Shown here in pieces: positions 21,781 through 34,689 of a DNA stretch of 64,000 bases (positions within the stretch are counted from its first letter, which is position 1; the number at the start of each line of letters is the position of its first letter). The notes under the pieces were generated by a model. The model was not told the origin of the DNA and searched no databases. It was given only the letters and a program-made list of their open reading frames with translations. The DNA is from Coix lacryma-jobi var. lacryma-jobi (taxonomy: Eukaryota; Streptophyta; Magnoliopsida; Poales; Poaceae). The DNA is taken from assembly GCA_009763385.1 (NCBI GenBank), contig CM019828.1, positions 20,593,000-20,656,999 on the forward strand. The letters run 5' to 3'. The translations under genes and the position numbers were made by a program.

Positions 21781-22740
21781 ATGGTTGATCCGAGATCCGG
21801 AGACACCAATGGTGGTAATGGCGGTTCCGGCGGGAGTGTGGCGGTGGCGGCGGTGATCGATATGTGTATCCGCCGCTCACGGGAGTCAACTACACGAGCT
21901 AGAGCATCCGGGTGCAGGCGATGATGGAAGATCAAGGCGTGTGGGAGGTGATCGATTCTTCTGAAGCGGCGACGGCAGAGAGCTAGTCGAGGGGGCGACG
22001 CGTGCGGCACGGACAAGAAGGCTCGAGCACATCTGTTGCAGTGCTTGCCGGATGATTTTTTGATGCAAGTGGCGAAGAAGAAGATGGGGAAGGAGGTTTG
22101 GGATTGCGTCAAGGAGCGGTTTGTTGGAGCGGACTGAGTGAAGGATGCGAGATTACAGACTCTGAAGTCTGAATTTGAGAATCTGCGCATGAAGGAGGAT
22201 GACGGGATCGATGAGTACTCCAGCAGGATCTCAGCCATGTCGGTGATGTTTGGGAACCTTGGAGGAACCCTAGATGATATGACAATGGTGAAAAAGCTTT
22301 TTGACACCGTGTTGGATCGATTCATCCAAGTGGTGGCTAGGATCGAGCAGTTTTTTGACCTGAAGACCTTGAAGTTTGAAGAGGCGGTCGGTCGTCTAAA
22401 AGCTTTCGAGGAGAGGATCCAGCGAGGAGCAGGAGGATCCAAGGGTGATGGCGGTCAGCTGTTACTTACTCAGGCGGAGTGGGAGGTGCGACAGAAGAAG
22501 TCCGGCGGTGAATCCTCGGCTAGAGGAAAATCACAGGATGGGGGAGGTCGTGGACGAGGTTGAGGGCGCGGCGGGCAAGGCCGTGGTCGTGGTGGACGTG
22601 GTGATGCGTCAAACAAGGAGAATGGTGGCAAGCGTGACAAAAGCCACATCAAGTGCTTCAAATGTCGCGATTATGGCCACTATGCAAATCGGTGTCCAAA
22701 AGGAGAAGAAAAGAAGGGAGATGAAGCTCATTTTGCTCGG
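21781..22740 (+). pseudogene. Copia-1 gag with CCHC zinc knuckle
   Basis: A Copia gag (UBN2-type) can be followed from about 21781. A glycine-rich start is followed by a Tyr-Val-Tyr-Pro-Pro-Leu segment, the gag core around 22138-22420, a Gly/Arg-rich stretch and a zinc knuckle Cys-Phe-Lys-Cys-(x4)-His-(x4)-Cys at 22654-22695. Stops occur at about 21900, 21985 and 22561, and there are frame changes before the knuckle. Gag would package the element RNA. Confidence 0.75.
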
Positions 22741-24467
22741 GTTAACAACATCGAGCCTGCATTGATGCTTGCAGTCACAGAGTTGCCTGAACCATCATCA
22801 CTTCAGTGTAAGAACACAGGGGGACAACATGTCAGTGTGTTTCTGGAAGAGAGGAACGTGATGCCAGAGCTTCATCTCACTGGTGGAGAAAAAAAGCAGG
22901 AAATGCCTGGTATTTGGACAATGGGGCAAGTAACCACATGCCAGGAGATGTAGAGAAGTTTCAAGACTTAGATGAGAGAGTTTTGGGGAGAGTTAGATTT
23001 GGAGATGGATCTGCAGTGGAGATCGAGGGAAGAGGGACACTGGTGTTTCAGTGCAAAAATGGTGAATAGTGGTTGCTTCATGATGTGTATTACATACCAA
23101 GACTGAAGAGTAACCTGATTAGCCTGGGTTAACTCACTGAAACAGGACACAAAATTATCATGGATGATGACTGGCTAGAAGTGTATGACAAGACCAAGGA
23201 GAGATTGGTGATGAAAGTCTGCAGAACTACAAACAGGCTTTATCAGGCACAACTCAAGGTCACACAACCTGTGTGTTTGCTGACTGAGCTCTCTGGTGAA
23301 GCATGGCTTTGGCATAGCAGATTGGGTCATGCAAGCTTCATATCTCTGAAGTTGTTGTCAGACAATACTATGGTAGGAGGTGTTCCTGTGATTAATCACA
23401 CTGAAGAAGTCTGTCAGGCTTGCTTAGCTGGAAAGCAGACAAGAGTGCCATGTCCAAAATCAGCACAATGGCGTGCTACCAAACCTCTGGAGCTTCTCCA
23501 CATAGATCTATGTGGGCCTATCACACCTGCAACAGCAGGAGGTAATAAGTACTTTATGCTCATTGTTGATGATTGCTCTAGATGGATGACTGTTTTCATG
23601 CTTAAGTCTAAAGATGAGGCTTGTGATGCTTTCATTAAGTTTAAGTCTGAAGTAGAGAATAGTAAAGAGCAAAACATTAAGGTGTTGAGATCAGACAGGG
23701 GAGGAGAGTTCTTGGCTAGATCTTTCAGGGAGGTGTGTGAAAAATCTAGGATAAAGAGACAATTTACAACACCTTATACACCACAGCAAAATGGTGTTGT
23801 TGAAAGAAAAAATAGAACTGTCATGGAGATGTCTAGATCAATCTTGAAGAGCATGAGTGTACCTGGGAGATTTTGGGGGGAAGTTGTGAGGCATTCTGTC
23901 TATTTGCTTAACAGACTGCCTACCAAGGCATTGAAGACTCAAACTCCCTATGAAGTGTGGAATGGTAGAAAACCACATCTAGGACACCTGAAGGTGTTTG
24001 GTTGTGTTGGGCATGTGAAAAACACTGAACCTTATTTGAAAAAGTTGGAAGACAGGAGTCGTCCAATGTTGTACTTTGGTGTGGAAGAAGGAAGTAAAGC
24101 TCACAGGATGTTCAACCCTCAGTCAGGGAAGATTGTGGTGAGCAGAGATGTTACTTTTGAGGAAAACAGAAGCTGGAGATGGTCCTTGAATTCAGAAGTA
24201 GCTGAGAATACAGAGTTCTGTGTTGAAGATGGGAATCAGTTTGTTACTCACTCTGTAAGATCTCAGGGAAGAACTGGTGTGGGAGGTGCACTACCACAGT
24301 CGAGTGGAGACACTAATAGAACCAGTGTAGGAGATGTTGATATGGAGATAACAGATTCAGAGGGAGCAGATAATGAAGGACATTCAGGTACTGTTCCTCA
24401 ACCGACAACACAAGAACAGGTGCAAACACCAGTACAAAACTCTTGCAGAGGGGATTGTGCAAGATGA
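22741..24467 (+). pseudogene. Copia-1 protease and integrase
   Basis: The protease active-site segment Tyr-Leu-Asp-Asn-Gly-Ala-Ser-Asn-His lies at about 22909-22938, in a different frame from what follows. From 23160 a 435-codon frame holds the GAG-pre-integrase zinc-binding part (Leu-Trp-His-x-Arg-Leu-Gly-His, then Cys-x2-Cys near 23410), the integrase catalytic core with Asp-Leu-Cys-Gly-Pro and Asp-Arg-Gly-Gly-Glu-Phe, and Thr-Pro-Gln-Gln-Asn-Gly-Val-Val-Glu. It ends early at 24467 with a frame change. Stops lie between protease and integrase (about 23067, 23131). Confidence 0.85.
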
Positions 24468-26130
24468 GGAGGACACTCATGGAGGTGACAGTGAGGGTGA
24501 TGAAGAACCAGTAAGGTTCAGAAACCTTAGTGATGTCTACAATGAAACAATAGAAGTTGTTCTTGATTCGGACACTGAAACTAGTGCATTGCTTGCACTA
24601 TTGGAGGAACCAGCCACATATAAAGAAGCAACAGGTGATGCAGATTGGGTGGCTGCAATGGATAGTGAAATTTAGTCCATAAATAAGAATGGGACATGGA
24701 AACTTGCAGAACTACCATCAGGTTATAAACCCATTGGACTTAAGTAGGTGTTTAAATTGAAGAGGAACTTTGATGGTGAGGTGATCAAACATAAAGCCAG
24801 GCTAGTAGCTAAGGGTTATGTCCAGAAGCATGGCATAGACTTTGAAGAAGTATTTGCACCAGTTGCAAGGCTAGATACAATCAGAATGCTCTTAGCAATT
24901 GCTGCAAATAGGGGTTGGCAAGTTCACCATCTTGATGTGAAGTCAGCATTCCTGAATGGTGAACTTGAGGAGGAGGTCTATGTGTGTCAACCAGAAGGTT
25001 ATGTGCAAGCTGGCAAGGAGAAGATGGTGCTTAAGCTCAGTAAAACCTTGTATGGCTTGAGACAAGCTCCAAGAGCTTGGAATATTAGGTTGGACAAAAG
25101 CCTGAGGAAACTCGGTTTCAGCAAGTGTCCCAGTGAACCAGCACTTTATAAGAGGGGTGTTGGAAGAGATGCAGTAGTACTTGGGGTGTATGTTGATGAT
25201 TTGACTGTGACAGGGGAGAAAGTCGAAGAGATTGAGTTGTTCAAAAGGCAGATGACTTCTGAGTTTGACATGAGTGACTTGGGTCTGTTGTCTTACTATT
25301 TGGGCATTGAAGTGAATCAACAACAGGACTGTATCACAATCAAAGAGAGGCCAGTTATGCAAAGAAAGTGCTAGCACAATTTGGAATGTTGGATTGCAAT
25401 CCAACCAAACTTCCAATGAGCCCTGGGGTTAAACTGGATGAAGACAAGAAGGGTGTGAAAGTGGACTCAACTGAGTACAGAAGAGTTGTTGGGTGTCTCA
25501 TATATCTGCTACACTCAAGGCCTGATTTATCTTATTCTGTTGGAATGATCAGTAGGTTCATGGAGAAGCCAACATTGATGCATCAAAGAGCAGTCAAACA
25601 AATTCTGAGGTATCTGAGAGGAACTGTTGAGCATGGGTTGGTGTATACACAGGAAGGTAAATAGGAAGAGCTAGTAGGGTACTCAGACAGTGATCATGTA
25701 GGTGACATAGTTGGGAGGAGAAGTACAGGAGGGATGGCTTATTATCTCAATGATAGTTTGATCACTTGGAACTCTCATAAGGAAAAACAGTGGCTCTGTC
25801 ATCTTGTGAGGCAGAATTTATGGCGGCCACAGCTGCAGCTATGCAGGGGTTATGGCTTAGAAATCTGTTGATAGAGATCACAGGTTTGCCATTGTAGGCA
25901 GTGAAGCTTTACATTGACAACACTTCAGCCATTGCTCTGATGAAGAATCCAGTGTTTCACGGTCGTAGTAAACACATTGATACTAAGTACCATTTCATCA
26001 GAGAGTGTGTTGAGAGAGGACAGTTTTAGGTGAAACGTGTTAGCACAGAGGAACAAAAGGCTGATGCTCTCACTAAAGCATTGTCAGAAGTGAAGCTCGG
26101 GGGTGATGAAGCATTTGCTAGGAGTGCGAG
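24466..26130 (+). pseudogene. Copia-1 reverse transcriptase and RNase H
   Basis: An acidic linker is followed by Copia RT. 24748-25374 includes Lys-Ala-Arg-Leu-Val-Ala-Lys-Gly, Asp-Val-Lys-Ser-Ala-Phe-Leu-Asn-Gly and the catalytic Tyr-Val-Asp-Asp-Leu. From 25368 the connection and RNase H follow in another frame (Ser-Arg-Pro-Asp-Leu, Tyr-Ser-Asp-Ser-Asp), ending with the His-Ile-Asp-Thr-Lys-Tyr-His segment near 25975. A TGG-to-TAG stop lies just before 24748, and there is a further stop at 25662. Confidence 0.85.
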
Positions 26131-26148
26131 ATCTTTGTGGTTGTCAGA

Positions 26149-26162
26149 ATTAAGGGGGAGAT
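26149..26162 (+). promoter_or_regulatory. Copia-1 polypurine tract
   Basis: 'attaagggggagat' stands immediately before the 3' LTR. Confidence 0.75.
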
Positions 26163-26432
26163 TGTTGGTGTAATTCTGCCATCCAGTGACACATCAGAGT
26201 CCAGCGTGGTGATTGCTTGAGCGGGAAGCCGACGTTCAAACCTAGAGGGAAGAGTGTGTGTGGTGAGCGCGCCCACAACACGACGTGGAGGCAGTAGTTG
26301 CATTCTTTCTCTCTATGTATCCATGTATCTGCGTTTTACTTTGTTTAACCGTGTGTTAGAGCTGTAGGGGTATGTAGCTGAGACTTTGGTGTGCGTGTGT
26401 GTTAGTGAGTCGATCACTTTTGTAATCCTCTA
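26163..26432 (+). repeat. Copia-1 3' LTR, truncated at 270 bp
   Basis: Matches the first 270 bp of the 5' LTR and stops at 'gtaatcctcta', where the SIRE LTR begins. The remaining 150 bp are not found on the far side of the SIRE element. Confidence 0.85.
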
Positions 26433-26871
26433 TGAACGCATCTTGGCCCCTAGTGGATTTCGGTGATTGGATGTAACACAAGATTACTGTGACTAAAGTG
26501 TGTTTTGCAGAAACAGGATTGAGTTAGGTCACGGTAATGGCGACGATACGGGCATATGGAGTTCATGTCCTCTGGCGATGGATATCGTTTCGGTTTTCAA
26601 AGGACGACGATGAAGACGGTGGTAGACTAGGCTAAGTGTCATATGGTGTTGGAGGACACTTAGGTAGTCTTAGGTCTTTGTTTTTTCTTTGGCCGTACTA
26701 TAAAGGGGAGTGTGAATCAGTAGCTTCACCTAGATGAGTCTATTGAGGTAGGTGTGGTGCACACTTGTTATTTCATAGCCCTAGGTAGCTCGGAGAGATG
26801 CCTTATGTCGAGAGGATCAAAAGTCGTTAAGGCCGCGTCGCGATCCGAGTTGGTTTTGCCCTTGTAAAGGG

Positions 26872-27211
26872 CATCGGACGCTGGCCGTCCGATGCTCACT
26901 CAGACTAGGGTTTGTCTGGTGCGTGACATCGAACGCGTCGATGTGTTCACATCGGACGTGCCCGTGCCACTATTCACGTGCATGTGAACTTGAGGTCGCA
27001 TCAGACGCTGGCATCGGACGCTGAGGGCCAGCGTCCGATGTCCATGCAGAGAGGTTCCAGAGAGGGTAAATCCACATCGGACGTGTCCGATTGGTGGCAT
27101 CGGATGCTGCCCAGCGTCCGATGCTCCTTTAACAAGTCTGACAAGAGGGTATAGTTGACCGTTGGTCGAGGTCATCGGCGCGTCCGATGCCTAGCATCGG
27201 AGCGTCCGATG
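26872..27211. repeat. catcggacgc / gcgtccgatg palindrome cluster, SIRE 5' LTR
   Basis: About ten direct and inverted copies or near-copies of 'catcggacgc' and 'gcgtccgatg' in 340 bp. Many are paired head to head over a few bases (e.g. catcggacgctggccgtccg at 26872). Confidence 0.85.
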
Positions 27212-27260
27212 CCTCCGCAGTGAGCCCTGTTTGGTGCTCTTTTGGATGGTCGGTTGGGGG

Positions 27261-27270
27261 AGTATAAATA
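27261..27270 (+). promoter_or_regulatory. SIRE LTR TATA box
   Basis: 'agtataaata' follows the palindrome cluster and is conserved in the 3' LTR at about 51762. It is the likely core promoter. Confidence 0.6.
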
Positions 27271-27758
27271 CTCCTCCTCCTCATCCATTAGAGTGTTCTT
27301 GCCACCTCCATCTGCTGAGAGACACATTGTGAGTGTGAGATAGTGCAAGAGCCCTAGTGAGGTTGAGAGATTTGCTAATTGAGAGAATTAGACACCTCCT
27401 AGTGAGAATTGAGTAGCAAGTGTGCATCCATCCATCTCTTTGGCCTTGTCTTGGTCAAGTGAGGGTTCTAGCTTGTTACTCTTGGTGATCGGCATCACCT
27501 AGATGTCTTGGTGGTGATCGAAGAGCTTGGTGATCATCCGGAGGCTTTGTGGATGACCCAAGTCAAGTTGTGACCGGTAGCGAGCAATTCACCGGGTCGG
27601 AGTGGTGAAGAATCAGCTCGTAGTGAGCACTTGATCCTTGCGCAGATCAAGGGGGAGCGATACCCTTGCGCGGGTGCTCCAACGAGGACTAGGGGGTGTG
27701 CCGACACCTCGATACCTCGGGAAAAGATCGTCGTGTCATCTCTACTCTCTTTACTTAC

Positions 27759-29180
27759 TGTTTACACCAAAATTAGGATTAAGAGGAAAGATGGACCGAA
27801 TTTTACTGAAGATAGCCGCAATTTGAGGAATCGGCAGAATCAAGAAAGATCGGTTGATCAAGTGGACCAAGAAGATGAAAAGTGGACCCGGCAGTGGGAT
27901 GGGCGTTCGGCAAACAACCAAGCGGTCGTTTAGCTCTCGGAGTTTTGGCAAGTACAGGTGCGGTCGGCTATCTTGCAAAACGGTGACTCCATTCGGGAAG
28001 CAAATACGGTAGGTAAAGCCGGCTTGCATGAGAAGACATGTAACAATGAAGGACACCGGGAAGAAAATAGGAATAGGATTCATATTTTCCAAAGTTTTAT
28101 TATGTAAGTCGTAATCTTCTAGGACTCGTATTTCGCCCAGGGTATAAATATAAACCCCCGGCCATTGTAAAACTGTTCATAACCATATCAGTACAAATCG
28201 GCCCCGTGCCATCTTCGAGTCCTTTGTCGTGTCGTCGAGTTCTTCGAGAGGAATCATCGATCCGTCGACCTCCGTAAGTCCCGGCAACCTTGTTATCATG
28301 TCTAGTATCATGCGGTGGATTTAGATGTGATGCAAGTAGTCTTGTTTGTTTACAAAGATCGTGCGGCGGATCTATGTCGACAATCAAGAAGTCTTTGCTT
28401 ATGCTATGCTTATGAGTAAATACCGTGCGACAGGCGTTTGCTTGATACGTTTAGCATGAGCGAGATAGTTATCGGCTCTATTAGATTTGGCAAAATCTAG
28501 TAGATTCATTAAGTTACCATGTGTTGCATGATTTATTTAATTAGTTTTACAACACTCTTTTGCCCAATCTAGATTGACTTTGTTCGGCCTTGCTTTACAA
28601 GTTTTTACTTGCTTTTTTCTTCCGATAATCGAATAACCATGATGGCCGAATTAATTTCTAATCTAGATTATTACGTGTTGTGGGTTCATACATGTCAATT
28701 ACGCTTAGGCTTTGATAAAACTAGGTATCGTGAGGCAGATGTAGGTTTAGATTGGTTTGATCGTTTTTGGTTTGCATGTTCCTTCTTCATGGACCCCAAC
28801 TCGGCTGGTTTGCTGAGCTTGGTTACACGTTATTTTATAATCTATCTCTTGTTCAAGCATATCTTTTTACGTATGTGCATTCGGCAACCAATTGTTTGCA
28901 TATGCTCGTGTTTGGAGTTAGCCGAATGATCTTTAAAACTTGTTGACAGATAGCTTCTATAGCTACATGTCGTTGTGAGTGGCTTCAGGGCCGTAAATAT
29001 AGAACTGTCTGGTCTCATCCGGCATGTTCCAGTTTTATTCTCACAGTTTTATCCCTTGTTGGCTTTCAGGTCAAACCGACTGGCACGTCTCCGAATTTCA
29101 AACCGTCCAGGCACCCGATTGAAGATACGCTTTTCGGCTTGCTGTGTGTGAGGCACGGTGCGACGCATTTTGTGCCAACA
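27759..29180 (+). repeat. Gypsy-3 5' LTR (1422 bp)
   Basis: Begins 'tgtttacaccaaaatt' and ends 'ttgtgccaaca'. Repeated at 38998-40406. Confidence 0.9.
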
Positions 29181-29187
29181 CACTTTT

Positions 29188-29204
29188 TGGCACGCCTAGT
29201 GGGA
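29188..29204 (+). promoter_or_regulatory. Gypsy-3 primer-binding site
   Basis: 'tggcacgcctagtggga' lies 7 bp inside the 5' LTR; it is of the tggcacgcc..gtggga type found in grass Gypsy elements. Confidence 0.7.
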
Positions 29205-29218
29205 TGCTTTATTCCAAG

Positions 29219-31231
29219 ATGGTTGAGTTCGACAATACTCAGATTCTGGAAGTGACCATGGATGAGTTGCCACCAGAATTGAAGAATTTAATACAACAAG
29301 AATGCGATGAGTTCCAGCGCAAATGCTTAATGTCCTTTTCTAAGAACAAGAGCAACAAAGTTTTCCAGAAGCAGTCACTCCCAAGAATTCTCCTTCCTTG
29401 TCAATCTGATAGTACTGATGAGGAAGATGCTCAAAAATTATCCGAACTAGTGTACAAGCCTATAGCAGAGGCCATGACAAATCACCAATCAGCTTTCTTA
29501 AATACCTTTCGTGCCATCATGGTTGGTATTTTTGGCCCGATGGCTGATAAACGTTTTGAGGAAACTGCTGGCCCGATGCAAGGACCACTATTATTTCTCG
29601 TACCCCAACATCAAAGAAAAAATGTTGAAGACGGCGGGGTTGGTTCAAGCAAAGGTGGGATGGTCCTTCACCAGGAGCAGCAATCTCCCACAACTCACGG
29701 CTAGCTCACATTCGGCACGACGGGAAACATCCCGCAATCTGCCTTTAGAGTATCTCCAGCAGCAAATAGGTTGCAGAAGAACATGTATGGAGATGGATAT
29801 CAAGAGTTTGTTGACTACAGTGCGACTGATGCTTTCCCGAATCCGGGCTATAAAAACTCAACAGGGGCGTTTCTTGGAGGTCAAACGCATGCGGCTCCAG
29901 ATTCAAATGTTGACCTCATCATGCATAGGATGGCAGACATGATGCAAAATCAATTCGGCCTGAAGCCAAAGAGTCAGTCATACGCTTATAAATCTCCTTA
30001 CTCGGAATGGTACAACCGAGTGGCACTTCCTCCCAGGGTGAAACCTCCCACTGATCTTACTAAGTTCTCAGGCCAAGATGATACCAGTACTATAGAACAC
30101 ATCAGCCGTTACTTGATGCAACTTGGAGAAGCGTCTGCAGATGAAGCCTGGAGAATTCGGTACTTCCCACTGTCGTTAACAGGACCAGCTTTCTCATGGT
30201 TCACCTCTCTGCCGGCAAATTCTATTAATACATGGGCAGAATTAGAACAGAAATTCCATGCATATTTCTTTACGGGCACTAATGAGAAGAAGTTGGTCGA
30301 CCTCAGGAGTTTGAAAATGAGGGCTAATGAGACGCCACAAGAATACTTGCGCAGGTTCAGGGAGACTAAAAATCTCTGCTATTCCCTGAATTTGCCAGAT
30401 GATCAATTGTCGGGGATAGCTATAGCTGGTATGTTGCCGAATATCAGGGAAAAGCTATTCGGCATGGAATTTGATGATCTTGGGCAGTTATCACAACGAT
30501 TGGCGACGATGAATAGTCAGGCTCAGGGGTTTAGAAGAAACAACCAGTTCCAGAAGGGCGATGTGGCTAGTGAAATGTATCAGGCTTTCTTAGAGGAAGC
30601 AATGGAGTATGATGATGAAGATGAGATAGTTGCAGCAGAGCTGGTCTGGACTAAAGAGCCAACTCAAGTCAATCAGCGATGACTGAGACAGCAGTAGGGG
30701 ACCTACGACTTTGATGTTTCCAAATCTGATAAGCTATTTGAATTACTGGTGAAAGAGGGACGTGTCAAGCTACCGAAAGGCCATCCCATGCTGCACCCTG
30801 AAGGGGTTAAAGACAAGAAGTATTATGGTTTCCATAACACCAGATCTCACTCCATTAATGATTATCGAGTGTTTAGAGTGCGGATCCAGAAGGCTATCCA
30901 AGAAGGACATTTGAAGTTCGATGGAAAGATGAAAATAGATGGTAACCCTTTTGGACAGAATACCGTATCTTTCTCCGTTAACATGGTTAATGCAGATAAC
31001 CCCAAGGGCAAAAGCAAGATGAAGGTGTTAACCTCTGATAGAGCGAGAGAAACCGGTGCTGTTGACCCCGATCGACAGATCACAAATGAAGAACTTCGGC
31101 GACAAATTCGTTTCCAGAATAGCCGAACTGAAAGAGGTGAAGCTTCCAGGCCCAGGGTCACGACACGCATTTTGTTGAACAAATGGCGTCGGGAGCAAGA
31201 ACGGTACCAGAAGCAAAAAATTTATGAAGAA
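29219..31231 (+). pseudogene. Gypsy-3 gag, 5' part
   Basis: ATG at 29219 opens a gag with the Retrotrans_gag core at about 30040-30480 (segments Trp-Arg-Ile-Arg-Tyr-Phe-Pro, Phe-Ser-Trp-Phe, Tyr-Leu-Arg-Arg-Phe-Arg). In-frame stops stand at 29702, 30680 and 30695. The last two look like CGA-to-TGA and CAG-to-TAG changes. The frame otherwise holds through to 31231, where a solo LTR interrupts it. Gag forms the particle that packages element RNA. Confidence 0.8.
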
Positions 31232-34214
31232 TGTAACATCCCAAAATTTGCATCAATCTGAAAATAGGCAAATGAATTAATTATGCATTTTATGTGTTGC
31301 ATAGAACCTAGTTAATAAATTATTTACAAAAGCTAAAATTAATCCTAGGCCAAAGATCATGTTGATGCATACATGCTGGTGCATATCTTATTTTTGTGAT
31401 GATTGGTTTTTGCTCAAAACTTGTTTGAATTCAAAGGGATTTCAAATCCATTCTTGAAAATCAGATTTGGAAATTGGAAAATCCTTTTCCCTCTCTCTCC
31501 CCCTCCTTTCTCCCTTTTTGGCCCGAGCCGCCTGGCCGGCCTGCTCCTTCCCTCACGCCGGCCCGCTTCTCTTCTTCCCTTTCTTTCTCTCCTTCGCCGC
31601 GTGGGCCGTTGCTTGGCCCAGCTCCCGCGCAGCAGCCTCGCTCGCTCCCTCTCCACTCCTTCGCCCGCGTGGGCCGCCGCCTGGCCCAGCTTGCGCGCAG
31701 CGCCGCAGCCGCGCCGACGGCCCAGCTCCACTCGCCGCCCGCCCGCGCGCCTGGCTCTCTCCCTCTCGCTGACAGCATACCCCACCGGTCAGGGACGACG
31801 TCTCCCTCTCGTCTCCGGCTCGAACTCGATGCCGAGTTCGAATCCATCTACCCTACGCGTCTCCACTTGCCTAATCGGCCGAGCCAACCCCATAAATAGA
31901 TCCCCAAGAACCCGCCGCCTCTCCCCACGCATCTAGCTCTTGCTCTCGTGCTCTATCTTGCCCACACCGAGATCTCCGCGGCCGCCGACGATCCGCCGTC
32001 GTCAACCCGACGCTTCAACGAGTTCCAGCCGTCGCAAGGTTCCTATCTAGCTTCGTCTTGGTCACGCGAAGCCATTACACCTTTTTCCCCTCTGTTTTCT
32101 CCTGGTTTCGCGTTAACCCGTGCTCGCCGTCGTTGCAGCGCCCCCGCTGTCCGCCTCGCCGCGCAATCCGCCGTCACAGAGACCTCACCGACGCCATCAT
32201 CACCACTGGTGAGTCCGCTTTGCTCTCCTCTTTCGATTGGACCAACTCCCGAGGTCTCTACCGCTCTATAGAGCAATCCCGAGCTCCCCCGCCTAACTCC
32301 GGCGATGTCGCCGCCGTGTTCCTCCTCTGCTCTGGCGTCAGCGCCGCCGGCTCCTCCCGAGATCTAATCTCCATCGCCCATCTGTGAATCAACGGTCCCC
32401 GGCACTCGATACCCCTTCGCCTGTCAACTTTGCTAAAGAGTCCCTCGGGTTTTCGAAGCTCAACCTGCAGTCCACAACGCACTGTGCGTTGAGTCTGTGC
32501 AATCTTCCATCTAAGTCCCTGCGCTTTGTCCTAATTGAGGCGCAGTCCAACCGATTTGTAGTTTTGATTTAAATCAATTTAAATTCAAAATCAATTTCAG
32601 TTTATTTACAGATTTGCCACCAGTTTTAAATGCTTATAACTTCTACGTTTTTAGTCCGATTTAGTCCGTTCAAGTTGCGTTAGATTCGTTTTGAAAAGAT
32701 CTATCTATCTGTATGAAAATCTATACTGTTTTCAGTACTTAAAATTTGAGTTAGGTTTAATCTACTAACTAAGGTTTGGTAACTTGTTTAGCTCATAACT
32801 TTCGCGTTATAATTCCGTTTTTCGTGATCTTCGCGTTTATGTGATCGTGTTGGATCGTAGTTTCTGTTTTCAAACTTTTTATATTATTTTCTTGCTGTTG
32901 GTGTAATGTTCTAATTATAGCTTGTTTGTCTTGCATGATTGTTGTCCTGTTGATTGTGTGTTGATGTGATAATCGAGTATAGACGGTGAGACATACGCTG
33001 GTGATCAGGAGCCCTACTTCGACAACCAAGAGCAACCAGAGTTCTCTGAATCAGGCAAGTATAGCATGGGATCATCCTTGTTGACCTATTCACCATGAAG
33101 CATCTAAATTCATATGCATGTGTCTAATTTTGACCTCCTATCTAGTTTATCCTAGATTTTTGACCTGTTACCTTGTTAACCTTGAGATGCTATGCATATG
33201 GGTAGAATTTTGCTAGAGCTTTACTTAAACCAAACATGATCTAATAACGGTGAATAAAACTTGATCTTTTTAGCAACATGGTTTAGGACCTCCTGTCAGC
33301 AAAAGCTGGGACATACAGTGCAACCATGAGGGTTATATGGCTCTGACCTTAGCTCAGTATAAGGACCTTTTCTAGCTTGTTAGTGGTTACCCGAAAGGGC
33401 GCATAAGGCGCTTGACGAGCTGGATTTAGGGCGGCTACTTTCACCTTGCCTGCGTTGCCGTAAGGTTGGGAGACCCTTCTTCCCCTTGCCTTAAGACCTA
33501 GCGGCCCTAACTTGTTAGACGAACCTTTGAAAGGCTTTGCGTGTATCCTGCCCACTCACCTTGGAAGTGTTATGGGAGTAATTAACCCGGGCATCTGGAT
33601 ACCACGACTCATCGGGTAAAGTGTACACCTCTGCGCAGAGTTTAATAAACTGATATATCAGCCGTGCTCACGGATACGAGCGGCCCGGAAAACTCACAGA
33701 CTTAGTTGTTATATGTTGTTTATTTATGTTGCTCATGTTGATTACCTTATTACTATGCTTCAGTTATTATGGTCACGTGGATTGGGTTTTAAGCATTCAT
33801 ATATGTTCACCTTAATGTTAAAATGTTGCCAACTAAAAGCTACTGCAGTTTAACCAGTGTCAGCCTTTTGAGCCTCATGAACCCCATGTTACACTTGTTA
33901 AGTACGAGATGTACTTATGCTTGTTTATTTTCTTTCTACTTGGATAAAAATCCCGGATGGGTAACAGATTGCTATGGTAACGACGACTTTCCTGAAGAGT
34001 TCTAGTCTTGCTGTCAACCAGTCATCTTCCCTGTGATGGAGCTACCGCGAGAGACACTTTATTTATCCGCTGCTATGTAAAGACTTTGAATAATATTCGC
34101 TATGTAATAAACATATGTGATGGTACTTCTTAATTTGTGGCTTATGTGTGTGATTGATCTCTGGGCACACATGAGTTATTGCATTCAATTTTGTTCTTAA
34201 AATTGGGTGTGACA
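31232..34214 (+). mobile_element. Solo LTR (2983 bp) of another Gypsy-like element inside Gypsy-3 gag
   Basis: Begins TGTAACATCCCAAAATT and ends AAATTGGGTGTGACA, which are near inverted repeats as in many grass LTRs. It contains a CT-rich promoter-like stretch with 'cataaata' near 31890 and no internal domain. Flanks AAGAA / CAGAA may be an imperfect 5-bp duplication. Gag coding resumes directly after it. The frames inside (Pro/Ser/Arg-rich, 31400-31940) come from base composition. A solo LTR forms by recombination between two LTRs of one element. Confidence 0.75.
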
Positions 34215-34579
34215 CAGAAGTTCATAGAGAAGAAACAGAGATACGAAGAGGAGATATACCGAGAAGAACGAGAATATATAAGAGAGCAAGAGCAATCTCA
34301 TTGGAAGTGCTCATTTTTCAAATATTGTTGGAATGAAGGCTTGAAGCTGCCTGCTAAGAACAACTGCCCTGAATGCAGTGATCAATATTTTGAGTACAGG
34401 CAGTCTCGAGTCAACCGTCGTTCGGTCCATGAAAGGCTTGGGATGCGACTCCCTGAGGACGATCGACGCTTAAAAATAGGTAATTCCGAAAATCGGCAAG
34501 GGAGAAGATTTGCTGATCAAAGTTGGGCTCGCGCTGAAGAAGAGGGGTACCGTGAATATATTTGGCAGAGAGGATAGTG
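34215..34579 (+). pseudogene. Gypsy-3 gag, 3' part with zinc-finger-like segment
   Basis: Glu/Arg-rich helix followed by Trp-Lys-Cys-(x4)-Tyr-Cys-Trp-Asn-Glu-Gly-Leu-Lys-Leu-Pro and Asn-Cys-Pro-Glu-Cys. This is the cysteine pattern at the gag C-terminus of this group of grass Gypsy elements. Ends with a stop at 34577. Confidence 0.75.
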
Positions 34580-34689
34580 GTGTCCACCAGGATTAAGAAA
34601 GAGCCAGAAAAGAAGGGTGTAGCGCACAAGCAGGTGCCAAAACAAAGCAAATTTGGTGTCCTAAGGAAAAGACTGATGAGGGTGATCGT

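Larger units (their letters stand above)
21309..26432 (+). mobile_element. Copia-1: Ty1/Copia retrotransposon inserted in the P450
   Basis: Complete 5' LTR (21309-21731), Met-tRNA-type primer site, gag, protease, integrase, RT and RNase H in Copia order. The 3' LTR is cut after 270 bp by the SIRE element. Left target site GGCCG at 21304-21308; the right copy is lost. Several stops make it inactive. The two LTRs differ by about six substitutions plus small indels over 265 bp by eye. Confidence 0.9.
26433..27758 (+). repeat. SIRE 5' LTR, left part
   Basis: Begins 'tgaacgcatcttggccccta', repeated at 50962. Contains the catcggacgc palindrome cluster and a TATA box. Interrupted at 27758 by Gypsy-3 (target site CTTAC). 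Confidence 0.9.

Noticed and set aside
31403..32572. Several 60-177-codon frames in the solo LTR
   Set aside because: Low-complexity Pro/Ser/Arg frames in the CT-rich promoter-like part of an LTR; no start context or domain.
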